A DNA stretch of 64,000 nucleotides from Acidimicrobiales bacterium (GTDB lineage Bacteria > Actinomycetota > Acidimicrobiia > Acidimicrobiales > AC-9). Position numbers and translations under genes: made by a program. The DNA lies in the NCBI GenBank assembly GCA_036270875.1, contig DATBBR010000031.1, positions 1 to 64,000 on the forward strand, given 5' to 3'. Below, one piece after another: positions 8,791-17,533 of this stretch (the stretch's first letter is position 1; each line of letters opens with the position of its first letter). Below the pieces are notes generated by a model. The model saw nothing but the letters and a program-made list of their open reading frames with translations, was not told the origin of the DNA and did no database searches.

Positions 8791-9965
8791 CACGAACCTC
8801 GATCGCCGACAGGAATCCGGGCTCGGACCCGCCAACCGGCACCATTCACTGGTCCCGCCTCACAGGTGCCACCGAGCGCAGCCGCCCTCTCTTTCATGCC
8901 CTGCAGCCCGTGCCCGCCCGCGTGCGAAGTGTCCGCCTGTCTTCGCCCGTCGTCTCTGACCTCGACGACCAGGGCGCCACCCTCCACGCCGATCTGAACG
9001 CACGCCTGTTCGGCGCTCGAGTGACGCAGGACGTTGGTGAGCCCTTCTTGGACGATGCGATACCCGGCGTGGCTCACCGCGGCCCGTAGCGACTCCGGCA
9101 TCTCGCCGATGTCGAGCTCGACGGCCAAACCTCCGCGCCCAAGGCTTGCCACCAGCTCGTTGAGATCGGCCAGCTCCTGCACGGGATGGAGCGGGGCGGG
9201 CCCCGCTTGGGCGGTACGAAGGTCTTTCAGCGTGGATCTCAGCTCGGCCAGCGCCCCAGCCGACGCGGAGGCTATGTCGTCCAGCGCGGTCGTTACCTCC
9301 GACCCGCCCCTACGGCGGTCGAGATGCGCGGCGGCCGAGGCGCGCACGTTGATGGCCACGAGCGTGTGCCCGATGATGTCGTGGAGCTCGTGGGCCCAGC
9401 CCAGTCGTTGCTCGTCGAAGCGGTGTTGGGCGGCGGCCTCCCGCTCCCGTGAGCCCTGATCGGCGACGGCCCGCTCGAGCGCTTGCCGGGCGCGTAGGGC
9501 CTCACCGGCGAACAGGGCACCGAGCACGAGCGCGGCGAAAGCCACGACGTCAGCGACAGTTCCTCTGCGGGCGGTGAGCACGACGGCCACCGTCACCACG
9601 ACCGTCATCAGGGCGGCCACCGCCAAGGACCGAGAGCGATCACCCTCCAAGCCCACCGTGAAGACCAGCAACATGATCACGCCGACTGCGGCACGATTCG
9701 GGTGGAACACGGCCAGGCATGCCAACAGGAGCGGCACCACGACTATCAGCACGCCAAGGGGGAACTGACGGCGGGCCAACAGCGGCAGCGCAGCCAACAG
9801 CGCGAGGACGACGGCCGCCGGCGTGAGGACGGAGAACCCGTGGTCTACGACAGGATCTACCAGTAGTCCGGCGAAGGCGGCCGAGGCCAGGACCACGTCG
9901 ATGCCCGGCGTTCGCCTGAGCCCTCCCAGGAGCTGTCGCCAGCCCGAGATGTATCGATCTGCCAT
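8790..9965 (-). CDS. Sensor histidine kinase (HisKA_3 / NarL-partner type)
   Basis: A 391-residue membrane sensor kinase. The N-terminal ~150 residues form 5-6 hydrophobic helices with little external domain, so it probably senses the membrane. The dimerisation/phospho-acceptor segment contains ELHDIIGHTL, where the first His is the acceptor. The C-terminal HATPase domain has NVLRHSSA (N box), EVRDDGR and GHGLQGMKERAAALGG (G boxes). ATG 9965 is chosen because GGAG lies upstream; ATG 10004 would add 13 residues. It is coupled to the response regulator by a one-base stop/start overlap. Confidence 0.9.
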   Translation of the reverse strand: MADRYISGWRQLLGGLRRTPGIDVVLASAAFAGLLVDPVVDHGFSVLTPAAVVLALLAALPLLARRQFPLGVLIVVVPLLLACLAVFHPNRAAVGVIMLLVFTVGLEGDRSRSLAVAALMTVVVTVAVVLTARRGTVADVVAFAALVLGALFAGEALRARQALERAVADQGSREREAAAQHRFDEQRLGWAHELHDIIGHTLVAINVRASAAAHLDRRRGGSEVTTALDDIASASAGALAELRSTLKDLRTAQAGPAPLHPVQELADLNELVASLGRGGLAVELDIGEMPESLRAAVSHAGYRIVQEGLTNVLRHSSAEQACVQIGVEGGALVVEVRDDGRRQADTSHAGGHGLQGMKERAAALGGTCEAGPVNGAGWRVRARIPVGDRGS

Positions 9966-10021
9966 TGGTAGCTCCAGGCTACGGACGGCTCCGTTGACCT
10001 GCATCGGCCGAGCGGATGCTT

Positions 10022-10031
10022 TTCGGCCGAA
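10022..10031. promoter_or_regulatory. Short palindrome upstream of the two-component system
   Basis: TTCGGCCGAA is a perfect 10-bp palindrome about 60 bp upstream of the kinase start, in the 185-bp gap between the kinase and the monooxygenase genes. It could be a regulator site, but chance occurrence is plausible at this length. Confidence 0.25.
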
Positions 10032-10150
10032 TTTCGGCGCCACAGCTCGTCCTGGAGGAGTAGCCCCTCCCGCAGCGGTCGTGAGCGCGCCTCCTCGACA
10101 GCTGACAGTAGCCCGAACCGTCCACCGACGGTCGCGACACGCTGGCGCTT

Positions 10151-11458
10151 CTAAGCAGACAGGCGGTGGGCGAAGCGGTGGCGCCGGCGGCGGTCCGTGC
10201 GGACAAGCTCGGCCGCCTCCCTCAGGATGGAAAGCCGCTGGCCGCGTTCGCCCTTGAAGCCGGCGAGGAGGGCGGGCAGCACCAGCGCGGGTTTCGCGAG
10301 CTCTGAGGGTGGTAGGTCGTGGTTGAGAACACGGATGAGGTCCTCGGTCAATCCGTCGCTGCTGGCGATTCGCGCCTGGACCTGGGCCACGAGGGGTCTG
10401 GTTGAGCCGGGGGAGCCCATGTCGTGGGCGAACCAATACATCTCCCAGGCGTCTTGATCGCGCCACCGCCACCATTGGTGTAGGAGTTGATCGGTGTTGG
10501 CTCCGCCGAGTGCCTGCTCGATCGTGGGCGCGAGGCGGGCCACCTGGCGGAGGGCGTCGGCAATGCCCTGGCCGGGCGTTGGGTCCTTGAAGTGTCCTGC
10601 GTCGCCCACCAGCACCCATCCGGGGCCGGCGGAGCGCCGGAAGTAGCCGTGCCAGCGGGACATGACCCGGATGGGGCCGACACGTCGGGCGGCGCCCATC
10701 AGTGCATCGAGCTCGGGCCAGGTCCTCACCGCCGAGGTATAGGCGCCGTCCAGGTCTGCCATGAATTCGTCCTTGCGGGACAGCGAGGGGACCACCGCCG
10801 TCAGGTACAGCCCGTCATCGGTGGGGCTGGCCAGAAAGGCGTTGTCGCCGATCTTGCCCAGCGCCAGCATGCCGGTGTCGGCGACCGCCGTGCCGGCGAC
10901 GCCCTCGAAGTAGGCCCACGTGAACAGCCGGCCGGGCTCGGTCCGATCGTAGACCTCCGCTCCGGCCAGCCGAGCGACGGTGGAATTCATTCCGTCGGCT
11001 CCCACCACTAGCGCTGCTCCGAGAGCGCCTTGTGAGGTTTGAACGCCGACGACGCGACCGCCCTCCCAGACGAGGTCCTCCACCGTTGTCTCGGTCATGA
11101 CGGTGGCGCCCGCGTCGGCGGCGGCCTCCACCAGCACCGCGTCCAGGATTCTCCGACGGACATTCAGCATGGGCGACCCGAGCAGCGCCGTGATGCCCCG
11201 ATACTCCATCCGCGACCGGCCGAGCGCGACTAGGGCATCGTCTATCGCCGGGGTAATCCGACGCAGCCGCGCTCCGACGCCCAGGTCGTCGAGCACTCGG
11301 ACACCTGCCGGCTGGATGCCATGGGTCGAGGGGGTGTCGCTCGGGAACCGTGACCGGTCGAGCAAGCACACCTGCAGCCCGGCTCGGGCCAGGAGGACAG
11401 CCAGCGGGGCACCGGCGCAACGGGCCCCCACGATGACGATGTCGAACCGGTGACTCAC
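10151..11458 (-). CDS. FAD-dependent monooxygenase / oxidoreductase
   Basis: A ~435-residue flavoprotein of the PHBH-like group A monooxygenases or the related geranylgeranyl-reductase-type family. The N-terminal Rossmann FAD-binding segment reads FDIVIVGARCAGAPLA (a GxRxxG variant), with DRSRFPSDT after the second strand. The second FAD motif is VGDAGHFKDPTPGQGI near residue 290. Such enzymes use NAD(P)H and O2 to hydroxylate or epoxidise small molecules. GTG 11458 is preferred because it gives a normal N-terminus; GTG 11476 would add six residues. It is divergent from an XRE-type regulator across a 16-bp perfect palindrome, so it is a likely target. Substrate unknown. Confidence 0.85.
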   Translation of the reverse strand: MSHRFDIVIVGARCAGAPLAVLLARAGLQVCLLDRSRFPSDTPSTHGIQPAGVRVLDDLGVGARLRRITPAIDDALVALGRSRMEYRGITALLGSPMLNVRRRILDAVLVEAAADAGATVMTETTVEDLVWEGGRVVGVQTSQGALGAALVVGADGMNSTVARLAGAEVYDRTEPGRLFTWAYFEGVAGTAVADTGMLALGKIGDNAFLASPTDDGLYLTAVVPSLSRKDEFMADLDGAYTSAVRTWPELDALMGAARRVGPIRVMSRWHGYFRRSAGPGWVLVGDAGHFKDPTPGQGIADALRQVARLAPTIEQALGGANTDQLLHQWWRWRDQDAWEMYWFAHDMGSPGSTRPLVAQVQARIASSDGLTEDLIRVLNHDLPPSELAKPALVLPALLAGFKGERGQRLSILREAAELVRTDRRRRHRFAHRLSA

Positions 11459-11537
11459 CCGACCCCCAGCCGGCACTCTTCATTTGTCCTCGCGGAGTGC
11501 ACCGTCCAGATCGTCCCCTTTGAGGATCGGGTTGTCG

Positions 11538-11553
11538 ATTACCTCGAGGTAAT
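11538..11553. promoter_or_regulatory. 16-bp perfect palindrome between divergent genes
   Basis: ATTACCTCGAGGTAAT is a perfect palindrome in the gap between the FAD monooxygenase (minus) and the XRE regulator (plus), about 38 bp upstream of the regulator start. Its length and divergent placement make it a good candidate operator for the regulator encoded next to it. Confidence 0.6.
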
Positions 11554-11590
11554 GGAGTGGTTGACTCGGCCCGGGTAGAGTCCGCTCGAG

Positions 11591-12403
11591 ATGGCAGCCG
11601 TGAGCTCCGATGCCGGGGTCGGGTCGTTGCTGCGCACGTGGCGCGAGCAGCGGCGGCTGACTCAGCTCGATCTGGCGCTCAATGCGGGTATTTCTGCTCG
11701 CCATTTGAGCTTCGTCGAGACGGGTCGATCGAAGCCGGGTCGCGAGATGTTGCTGCGGATCACCGACCAGCTCGAGATCCCGTTCCGGGAGCGTAACGAG
11801 CTGCTGCTGGCTGCCGGTCATGCTCCGGCGTTTCCTGAACGCTCGCTTCGGGACGAGGAGCTGGCACCGGTGCGGGAAGCTCTCGATCTGATCCTCAGTG
11901 GGCATGAGCCTTATCCTGCTGTGGTCGTCGACCGAGGCTGGAACCTGGTGGCGGCGAACTCCGTGATGATGACGCTCGGCGAGTGGGTTGACCCGTCGCT
12001 GCTCGATGCCCCTGTGAACGTGATGCGGGTCGGCCTGCATCCGCTGGGACTGGCCCGCTGGATCGTCAACCTTGGCGAGGTACGGGCATACTTCATCGGG
12101 CGTCTCGAGCGCCAGGTTGCCATCACGGGGGACGCGGATCTCGCCGCCCTACTGGACGAGGTGTCGGGCTACCCCGCCCCCGACTATGGGCGCGATCCCG
12201 CTGCAGTGGCCGCGGCGGGGCACATCCTCACGCCATTGATCCAGCTGCGTCATCCTGACGGCGCCGAGCTCTCGTTGTTCGCCACGGTCGCCACATTCGG
12301 GACTGCAGTTGAAGTTACGACTTCAGAGCTCTCCATCGAGTTGGCCTTCCCCGCCGATATTGCGACTGCCGAGGCGCTGAAGAACCTAGTCCCCAGTCGA
12401 TAA
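11591..12403 (+). CDS. XRE-family regulator with MmyB-like ligand domain
   Basis: A 270-residue protein. Residues ~10-70 form a Cro/C1-type helix-turn-helix (LRTWREQRRLTQLDLALNAGISARHLSFVETGRS). The remaining ~170 residues match the MmyB-type PAS-like domain seen in actinobacterial regulators (HEPYPAVVVDRGWNLVAAN near residue 105). This family often regulates an adjacent divergent oxidoreductase gene, and here the neighbour is an FAD monooxygenase. A perfect palindrome in the shared promoter supports that link. No strong Shine-Dalgarno is seen. Its 3' end overlaps the convergent sigma-factor gene by 18 bp. Confidence 0.88.
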   Translation: MAAVSSDAGVGSLLRTWREQRRLTQLDLALNAGISARHLSFVETGRSKPGREMLLRITDQLEIPFRERNELLLAAGHAPAFPERSLRDEELAPVREALDLILSGHEPYPAVVVDRGWNLVAANSVMMTLGEWVDPSLLDAPVNVMRVGLHPLGLARWIVNLGEVRAYFIGRLERQVAITGDADLAALLDEVSGYPAPDYGRDPAAVAAAGHILTPLIQLRHPDGAELSLFATVATFGTAVEVTTSELSIELAFPADIATAEALKNLVPSR

Positions 12404-13678
12404 AGGGTCGACGAGATGAGCTGCTCGGGCGTGCAGGTACCGTTGCTGTCGGAGGTTGGTCGCCCGCCGCGCTGCCGCCTCGTACGTCTCGCGTGCTGCC
12501 TGTCGATCCCCGACCATCTCGAGCAGGTGGCCTCGTACCGCATGGAAGCGGCGATCGTCGTTGACTCGCGTGTCGCTTTCTAGATCGGCGAGGAGGTCGA
12601 GGCCGGCTTGCGGACCTCGGACCATGGCAACGGCCACGGCGTGGTTCAGCGCCACGACCGGATTGCGGTCGATGCCGAGTAGCACCTCATAGAGCGCCAC
12701 GATCTGCGGCCAGTCCGTCAGCTCCGAGCTCGGCGCTTCGTCGTGGACGGCGGCGATGGCCGCCTGGACCTGGTACGGGCCTGTGGGTCCACGGGGGAGT
12801 GCGTCCGTGATGAGAGAGACGCCCTCGGCGATGGCCTCGGGGTCCCACAGGGTGCGGTCCTGCTCCGACATCGGGATCAGGGAGCCGTCAGGCCCGGTTC
12901 GGGCGCGGTGGCGCGCGTGGGTCAATAAGAGCAGTGCCAGGAGGCCGGTGACTTCGCTGTCTTGGGGTAGGGCCATGTGGACCGTTCGGGCCAGGCGGAT
13001 CGCCTCCGAGGCCACCTCGGCGCGCTGCAGCTCCGGCCCGGTGGTGCTCGCGTAACCTTCGTTGAAGATCAGGTAGAGCACTCGCAGCACCGCATCGAGG
13101 CGGCCGGCCCGCTCGGTGGCCGATGGCGGGGCGAAGGGGATCCCGCTGTCCTTGATCGATCGTTTCGCCCGAGTGATGCGTCGGGTCACGGCTCCCTCGG
13201 GGACGAGGAGGGCGCGGGCGATTTCGGCGGTGCTGAGACCGCCCACCGCCCGGAGTGTCAGCGCGATCTGTGACGCCACCGAGAGCGATTGGTGGCAGCA
13301 CATGAAGAGCAGGATCAGCGTGTCGTCGAGATCGGCCGGGTTCGTCTCGCCCGGCAGCGAGACCTGTGGCTTCGGATTGGCCCATTGGGCGACGGTGTCC
13401 TCGCGTCGACGGCGCGCCTGGTCGGAACGCAGCAGATCGGTCAACCGGCGCGCCGCGATCGTGATCAGCCAACCCTTGGGGTTGTCCGGCATACCGTCGC
13501 GTGGCCACTGCGCGGTGGCCGCTACCAGCGCCTCCTGGGTGGCGTCCTCGGCGAGGTCGAAGTTGCCGTAGCGGCGCACGACCGCGCCGAGGACCTGTGG
13601 CGCCAGCCGGCGCAACAGGTCCTCGGTCTGGGCGGCGAGCACAGATGCGTCATCCCTCGAAGTCGGGTTGGTGCTCAT
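12386..13678 (-). CDS. ECF sigma factor, ECF42-like, with C-terminal TPR-like extension
   Basis: A 430-residue sigma factor. Region sigma2 is at residues ~20-90 (YGNFDLAEDATQEALVAA) and sigma4 at ~130-190 (LTLRAVGGLSTAEIARALLVPEGAVTRRITRAK). They are followed by a ~230-residue helical DUF6596/TPR-like C-terminus (VLYLIFNEGYASTTG, LNHAVAVAMVRGP). This layout, plus an upstream YCII/DGPF gene, defines the ECF42 group, in which the C-terminal extension rather than a classical anti-sigma is thought to matter for activity. The ATG used lies inside the end of the YCII gene (29-bp overlap), consistent with coupled translation. No anti-sigma gene is seen nearby. Confidence 0.9.
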   Translation of the reverse strand: MSTNPTSRDDASVLAAQTEDLLRRLAPQVLGAVVRRYGNFDLAEDATQEALVAATAQWPRDGMPDNPKGWLITIAARRLTDLLRSDQARRRREDTVAQWANPKPQVSLPGETNPADLDDTLILLFMCCHQSLSVASQIALTLRAVGGLSTAEIARALLVPEGAVTRRITRAKRSIKDSGIPFAPPSATERAGRLDAVLRVLYLIFNEGYASTTGPELQRAEVASEAIRLARTVHMALPQDSEVTGLLALLLLTHARHRARTGPDGSLIPMSEQDRTLWDPEAIAEGVSLITDALPRGPTGPYQVQAAIAAVHDEAPSSELTDWPQIVALYEVLLGIDRNPVVALNHAVAVAMVRGPQAGLDLLADLESDTRVNDDRRFHAVRGHLLEMVGDRQAARETYEAAARRATNLRQQRYLHARAAHLVDPLSTGD

Positions 13679-14066
13679 CGATCGGGCGGACATCGGCGAA
13701 GGCACGGGTCCGAACATGGTCTGGTCCCGGGCACTCTGACAGGCGGGCGGCGATCTCGGTGGCCCGGTCGAAGCTGTCGCACTCGACGATCCAGTAGCCG
13801 GCAAGCACCTCCTCGGCTTCGGCGTACGGACCGTCAGTCACGACCGGCACCCCGTCACGAAGCTGGACCCGGCGGGTATGAACCGGGGCGCTCAGCCCCC
13901 GCGTCTCGACGAGCTCGCCGGACTCGGCGAGCTGTTGATTGAACGTCTGCATGAACTCGCCCAACGCGGCGAAGTCCTGCCCCGTCCAGCCGGGCTTGGC
14001 CGATGGCTTGCCGGCCATCCCGTCGTAATCCTCCTGGGATCCGAAGGTCAAGATCATGTACCTCAT
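13650..14066 (-). CDS. YCII-related (DGPF-type) protein, ECF42 partner
   Basis: A 138-residue protein starting MRYMILTFG, the usual opening of YCII-related proteins, with the family motif near residue 80 reading VTDGPYAEAEEVLAGYWIVE. Position four of DGPF is Tyr here. The family has a ferredoxin-like alpha-beta fold; some relatives are enzymes, but this subgroup's reaction is unknown. ATG 14066 is chosen for the AAAGGG upstream. It overlaps the ECF42 sigma gene by 29 bp and is typically a target of that sigma factor. Confidence 0.88.
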   Translation of the reverse strand: MRYMILTFGSQEDYDGMAGKPSAKPGWTGQDFAALGEFMQTFNQQLAESGELVETRGLSAPVHTRRVQLRDGVPVVTDGPYAEAEEVLAGYWIVECDSFDRATEIAARLSECPGPDHVRTRAFADVRPIDEHQPDFEG

Positions 14067-14193
14067 CGAAATATCCCTTTCCTGTCGGCTCCGGTCGGCG
14101 CCTCTCACCGATACTGTCGGAGCCGGCTGGCGCAACCGGACATCTTCCGGAAGTCTCAGCGGACAAGGTCACCGATCGACGTCGAGGTAGCCG

Positions 14194-14583
14194 TTACTCC
14201 GAGAACGCTTGCCGAAGCCGCACGGCTAACAGCTTCTCCACCAATGCCTGCGGGATCGGAGTTTCGATCTCGAATCGCAGCGCGCCCGATGACATGGAGT
14301 AGCCAGCCAGCTCCTCCGACAACTCGGGAAAGACCGACCCGCTGTGCGGCAGGTAGCTGAGGTGGTTCTTGAAGGCGGCGAAGCCGGCGACCGTCTTCCC
14401 GTTGACCTTGAAGGCGGGCAGGCCATAGGAGATGCCCTGCTCTGCTTCCGGAAGGACCCGGAGGATCGCCTGGCGCAACTGCGACAGTGTCGTCCGCTTC
14501 GGCTCTTCTAGCGAATCGAGGTAGGCGTCGATCTCCTCGGCTGACACGACAGCATTTTGGACGATCGTGTCCGATCCCGGCAA
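14194..14583 (-). CDS. DUF1801 / iron-chaperone-like protein
   Basis: A 129-residue protein of the DUF1801 family. Visible features are VSAEEIDAYLDSLEEPKRTTLSQLRQAI near the N-terminus, the central EQGISYGLPAFKVNGK and the strand AGFAAFKNHLSYLPHSG. Relatives include small frataxin-like iron chaperones, but a role here is not demonstrated. It lies 127 bp upstream of the YCII gene on the same strand and may belong to the same ECF42-linked set, since that sigma group often has such small accessory genes. Confidence 0.8.
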   Translation of the reverse strand: MPGSDTIVQNAVVSAEEIDAYLDSLEEPKRTTLSQLRQAILRVLPEAEQGISYGLPAFKVNGKTVAGFAAFKNHLSYLPHSGSVFPELSEELAGYSMSSGALRFEIETPIPQALVEKLLAVRLRQAFSE

Positions 14584-14622
14584 GGTCTCGGAGAACGACT
14601 TGGCCCGGGCTCTATCGGTGCC

Positions 14623-16974
14623 CTACGCCTTGTAGGGCCGGCACGGCTCGTTGCGAAGGCTCGGGCAGGGCGGCAGGCCGGTCGGCACGTTCACGCCCGG
14701 GACGACCGGGAGGATGAGGCTCGACGGCATGGTCTTGGAGAAGGCGATCGAGACCGTCGCCGTCCCCGACGGCTCGGTCTGGCCGAAGGACCATATGGGC
14801 TGGGTGCCGTTTGGGGCGGCGATCGTCACTCGGATTCGCGAGCCCGCACGGTACACGTGCCCCTCGTAGTAGAGCGGGATCACGACCTCGACGAACTGTC
14901 CCTGCGGCATCGGCCGCGCATCGGCCGCTGTCATGCTGAGCACCGGCTCCAGCAGGGTGCTCTGCTGCTTGAGCAGGTTGTTCGGGCTGTAGTCGAGCTT
15001 GCGCTCGCTGCCCCGCACCCAGCCATTCTGCACGAAGCTCTCGTTGCCATCGGGGCGGACCTCGCTGACGGTCGCCTGGAGGTCGACGTCGGGTGTCGAG
15101 GAGCGGACCCAGAGATGGACCGCCCCCGCGCCGATGACGGTTGTGTCCGTCGTCAGCGGCGCAGAGACCTTCGAGACGGCGGTGCCAGGCGGATCCTGCT
15201 GCCAGTTCCACTGCCAGGCCGAGGCGTTGGCCCATAGGCCTCCGGTGGCGGTGTTGCCCGAGTAGTCATTCAGCGGGAGGGCCTTGGCGTTCGACGTGTA
15301 TGAGTTGACGCCATCGCTCGTGGGCGGCACGTCCCCCAGCGTGTTGCCGGGTTCGAGGTACCACTGGCGGGCGGTTGTGCCAGGGACCGGGAGCGACGGG
15401 AACGACTGCTCGAACCCCGGGTAGGGGTCGCCTGGCGTCATGCTGGCGGTCGGCGAATTGCCGGCGCCGTTGTCGAAGAGCACCCGCACCTCCGGAATCT
15501 TCTCGAAGGCGGCCAGAGCCGCTGGGTAGGTGGGGATCGTCTGGATCGGGTCCAGCGGCAGTAGGACCGGGTTGTTGATGCCCATCGCCGACTGGTAGAT
15601 GACAGGGGCGGCGACTCGGGTGGCCGCTTGGTTCACGAGTGGCGGCTTGTGGGCGACGAAGAGCTCGAGGAAGTCGTACCAGCGGTTATAGGTGTCCGGG
15701 TCGAGCGAGTCGACGTGGGCGCCGTTGGTGAATGTGAACCACTTCTGATTGGTGCCGGTGAAGTGCGATACGAGATCAGGGCAGTGCCCGCCCGTCTGCT
15801 CGTCCTCCCACTGGCAGGCCATGAACGTGGGCACTGTGATCTTGTTGACGAAGGTGATCGGGTCGAGCGGGTCTGCCACTTGCGGAATGTAGTTGGCGTT
15901 GGCGCGGATCTTCGCCAGCAGGTCGGTGGCTTCTCCGTGGAGGACCTGATTCTGCTTGCAGGTTTGATCGCCTTGCTGGACTCGCTGGTAGGCCCAGCTC
16001 TGACCCCCGTCGGGGCCTGCCGGAAGGGCGTCGTGCTGCCGCTCTTCCGCCCAGGCGACCGCAAAGCCGGTGTTGAGGATGCCGCCCGGATAGAGCGTCG
16101 TTGCCGTCGCATCGATCGTCGACAGCGGTGAGATCGCCTCGAGATCCGGCGGATTCAGCTGGGCGGTGAACAACTGGCTGATGGCGCCGTAGGAGATACC
16201 CATCATGCCGACCTTGTGGCCGAGGACCCACGGCTGGTGCGCGATCGTCTCGATCACGTCGTATCCGTCCAGGTTCTGCAGCGGCTCGAAGAAGTCGTAC
16301 GCGCCACCTGAGCAACCCGTCCCGCGCATGTTCACGTCGACGACCGCGAAGCCCATCAGGTTGGCGAGAACGGCGATGCCGTTGACCGGACCGGCGGGAT
16401 CGGCGTATCCATAGCCCGAGTACTCGATGAGCGTGGGGTACGGCGGGGCATAATCCGGGCCGTTCGGAACGGGGACGCCGGCCGGTAGCCCCGGCTCGCC
16501 CGCAGGGCTGGTCGGCGGGTGCACATCGATCGACAGCTGGGTGCCGTCGCGGGTGGTGAGGTAGGTGTAGCCGCTGTCCGGGATCGACTGGTTGTAGACA
16601 CCCGGGTTCCACGGCGCCGGACGATTGGACTGCACCGTCAGTGGACCGGACTCGGCTCCGGCTGGGTACAGGCGCACCCGGTAGCCGCTGCCGGGTGGCA
16701 CGTTGCGGAACAGCAGTCCGCCCAGAGAGTCGGCCTGCTGGGTGCGCAGAGTCTTTCCGCTGGACGTCAGGAGCGACATCTGCGCGCTGGGCGCGAGCCC
16801 TGTGACGTAGACCTGCTCTGCGCTGCCGTGGGCACTGAAGGGGGGAGCTGACGTGTTCCCTGCCGAAGCGCGCGCCGGCGAGGCGCCGGCAGCGGTCATC
16901 AGGCCGACGGCGATCGTTGCGCACACCGAGACAGCACTTCGAACACGACGTCGCATACGACAGTTTTTCCCCAT
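14623..16974 (-). CDS. Secreted CocE/NonD-type serine hydrolase (peptidase S15 family)
   Basis: A 783-residue protein. An N-terminal signal segment (basic MRRRVR, then a hydrophobic stretch to an ARA-SA cleavage-like site near residue 37) indicates export. The alpha/beta-hydrolase core has the nucleophile motif GISYG at 259-263 (Ser261), preceded by VVDVNMRGTGCSGG, which is typical of S15 X-Pro dipeptidyl-peptidase/cocaine-esterase proteins. The C-terminal third is the jelly-roll domain of this family (LWVRSSTPDVDLQATVSEVRPDG). Substrate may be a peptide or an ester and cannot be decided. ATG 16956 is an alternative start. It is monocistronic by layout. Confidence 0.88.
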   Translation of the reverse strand: MGKNCRMRRRVRSAVSVCATIAVGLMTAAGASPARASAGNTSAPPFSAHGSAEQVYVTGLAPSAQMSLLTSSGKTLRTQQADSLGGLLFRNVPPGSGYRVRLYPAGAESGPLTVQSNRPAPWNPGVYNQSIPDSGYTYLTTRDGTQLSIDVHPPTSPAGEPGLPAGVPVPNGPDYAPPYPTLIEYSGYGYADPAGPVNGIAVLANLMGFAVVDVNMRGTGCSGGAYDFFEPLQNLDGYDVIETIAHQPWVLGHKVGMMGISYGAISQLFTAQLNPPDLEAISPLSTIDATATTLYPGGILNTGFAVAWAEERQHDALPAGPDGGQSWAYQRVQQGDQTCKQNQVLHGEATDLLAKIRANANYIPQVADPLDPITFVNKITVPTFMACQWEDEQTGGHCPDLVSHFTGTNQKWFTFTNGAHVDSLDPDTYNRWYDFLELFVAHKPPLVNQAATRVAAPVIYQSAMGINNPVLLPLDPIQTIPTYPAALAAFEKIPEVRVLFDNGAGNSPTASMTPGDPYPGFEQSFPSLPVPGTTARQWYLEPGNTLGDVPPTSDGVNSYTSNAKALPLNDYSGNTATGGLWANASAWQWNWQQDPPGTAVSKVSAPLTTDTTVIGAGAVHLWVRSSTPDVDLQATVSEVRPDGNESFVQNGWVRGSERKLDYSPNNLLKQQSTLLEPVLSMTAADARPMPQGQFVEVVIPLYYEGHVYRAGSRIRVTIAAPNGTQPIWSFGQTEPSGTATVSIAFSKTMPSSLILPVVPGVNVPTGLPPCPSLRNEPCRPYKA

Positions 16975-17086
16975 CTGCCTAAATTTGCCCCTTCAACTCG
17001 TATTTCGCCGTCACCGCGCTGCATTCCTAGCGGCGCAGCTCGGACGGATTTCGCCTCGAGGCCTTTGGGCGGGCGGCGCATGCGCA

Positions 17087-17431
17087 CTATGGGGTACTGC
17101 GCTTCAGGCCCTCGACGACGTCACCGAGAACGTCGAGGCGGCGTTCCCACGCCCGGCGGTGCTCGTCGATCCAGGCCGACGCGCTCTCGAGAGGCGGCAG
17201 CTCCAGCCGGCAGCGACGCCATTGCGCATCTCGGCTCCGGGTGATGAGGCCCGCCCTCTCGAGCACCTTCAGATGCTTCGACACGGCCTGGAGGCTGATC
17301 GAGAAGGGCTCGGCCAGCTCATTGACGGTGGCCTCCCCCACGGAGAGTCGAGCCACGATCGCCCGCCGAGTGCCGTCAGCCAGCGCAGCAAAGGTGAGGT
17401 CCAGCTCCTCGTCGGTGAGAGCCATGATCAA
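17087..17431 (-). CDS. ArsR-family transcriptional regulator
   Basis: A 114-residue winged-helix repressor. The domain covers residues ~8-95, with FAALADGTRRAIVARLSVGEATVNELA and SLQAVSKHLKVLERAGLITR as the recognition region. No metal-binding cysteines are present, so it is of the SdpR-like type that pairs with AHSA1/SRPBCC proteins. The gene is divergent from such a protein, and the shared promoter holds an inverted repeat next to its start. It probably represses itself and the AHSA1 gene. Confidence 0.9.
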   Translation of the reverse strand: MIMALTDEELDLTFAALADGTRRAIVARLSVGEATVNELAEPFSISLQAVSKHLKVLERAGLITRSRDAQWRRCRLELPPLESASAWIDEHRRAWERRLDVLGDVVEGLKRSTP

Positions 17432-17443
17432 CCCTCCAGTTTA

Positions 17444-17459
17444 TCAACCACCGGGTTGA
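17444..17459. promoter_or_regulatory. Candidate ArsR operator
   Basis: TCAACC-ACCG-GGTTGA is a 6+6 bp inverted repeat 13 bp upstream of the ArsR start and 75 bp before the divergent AHSA1 start. Sites with CAACC/GGTTG halves are typical of ArsR regulators linked to AHSA1 genes. Confidence 0.5.
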
Positions 17460-17533
17460 CTGGCTGCCTGATCCGTGCGATCGTCAGGGGTCCGCCGCTG
17501 ATCTGGTGGCCCCGATCTGATCAAGGAGCATCC

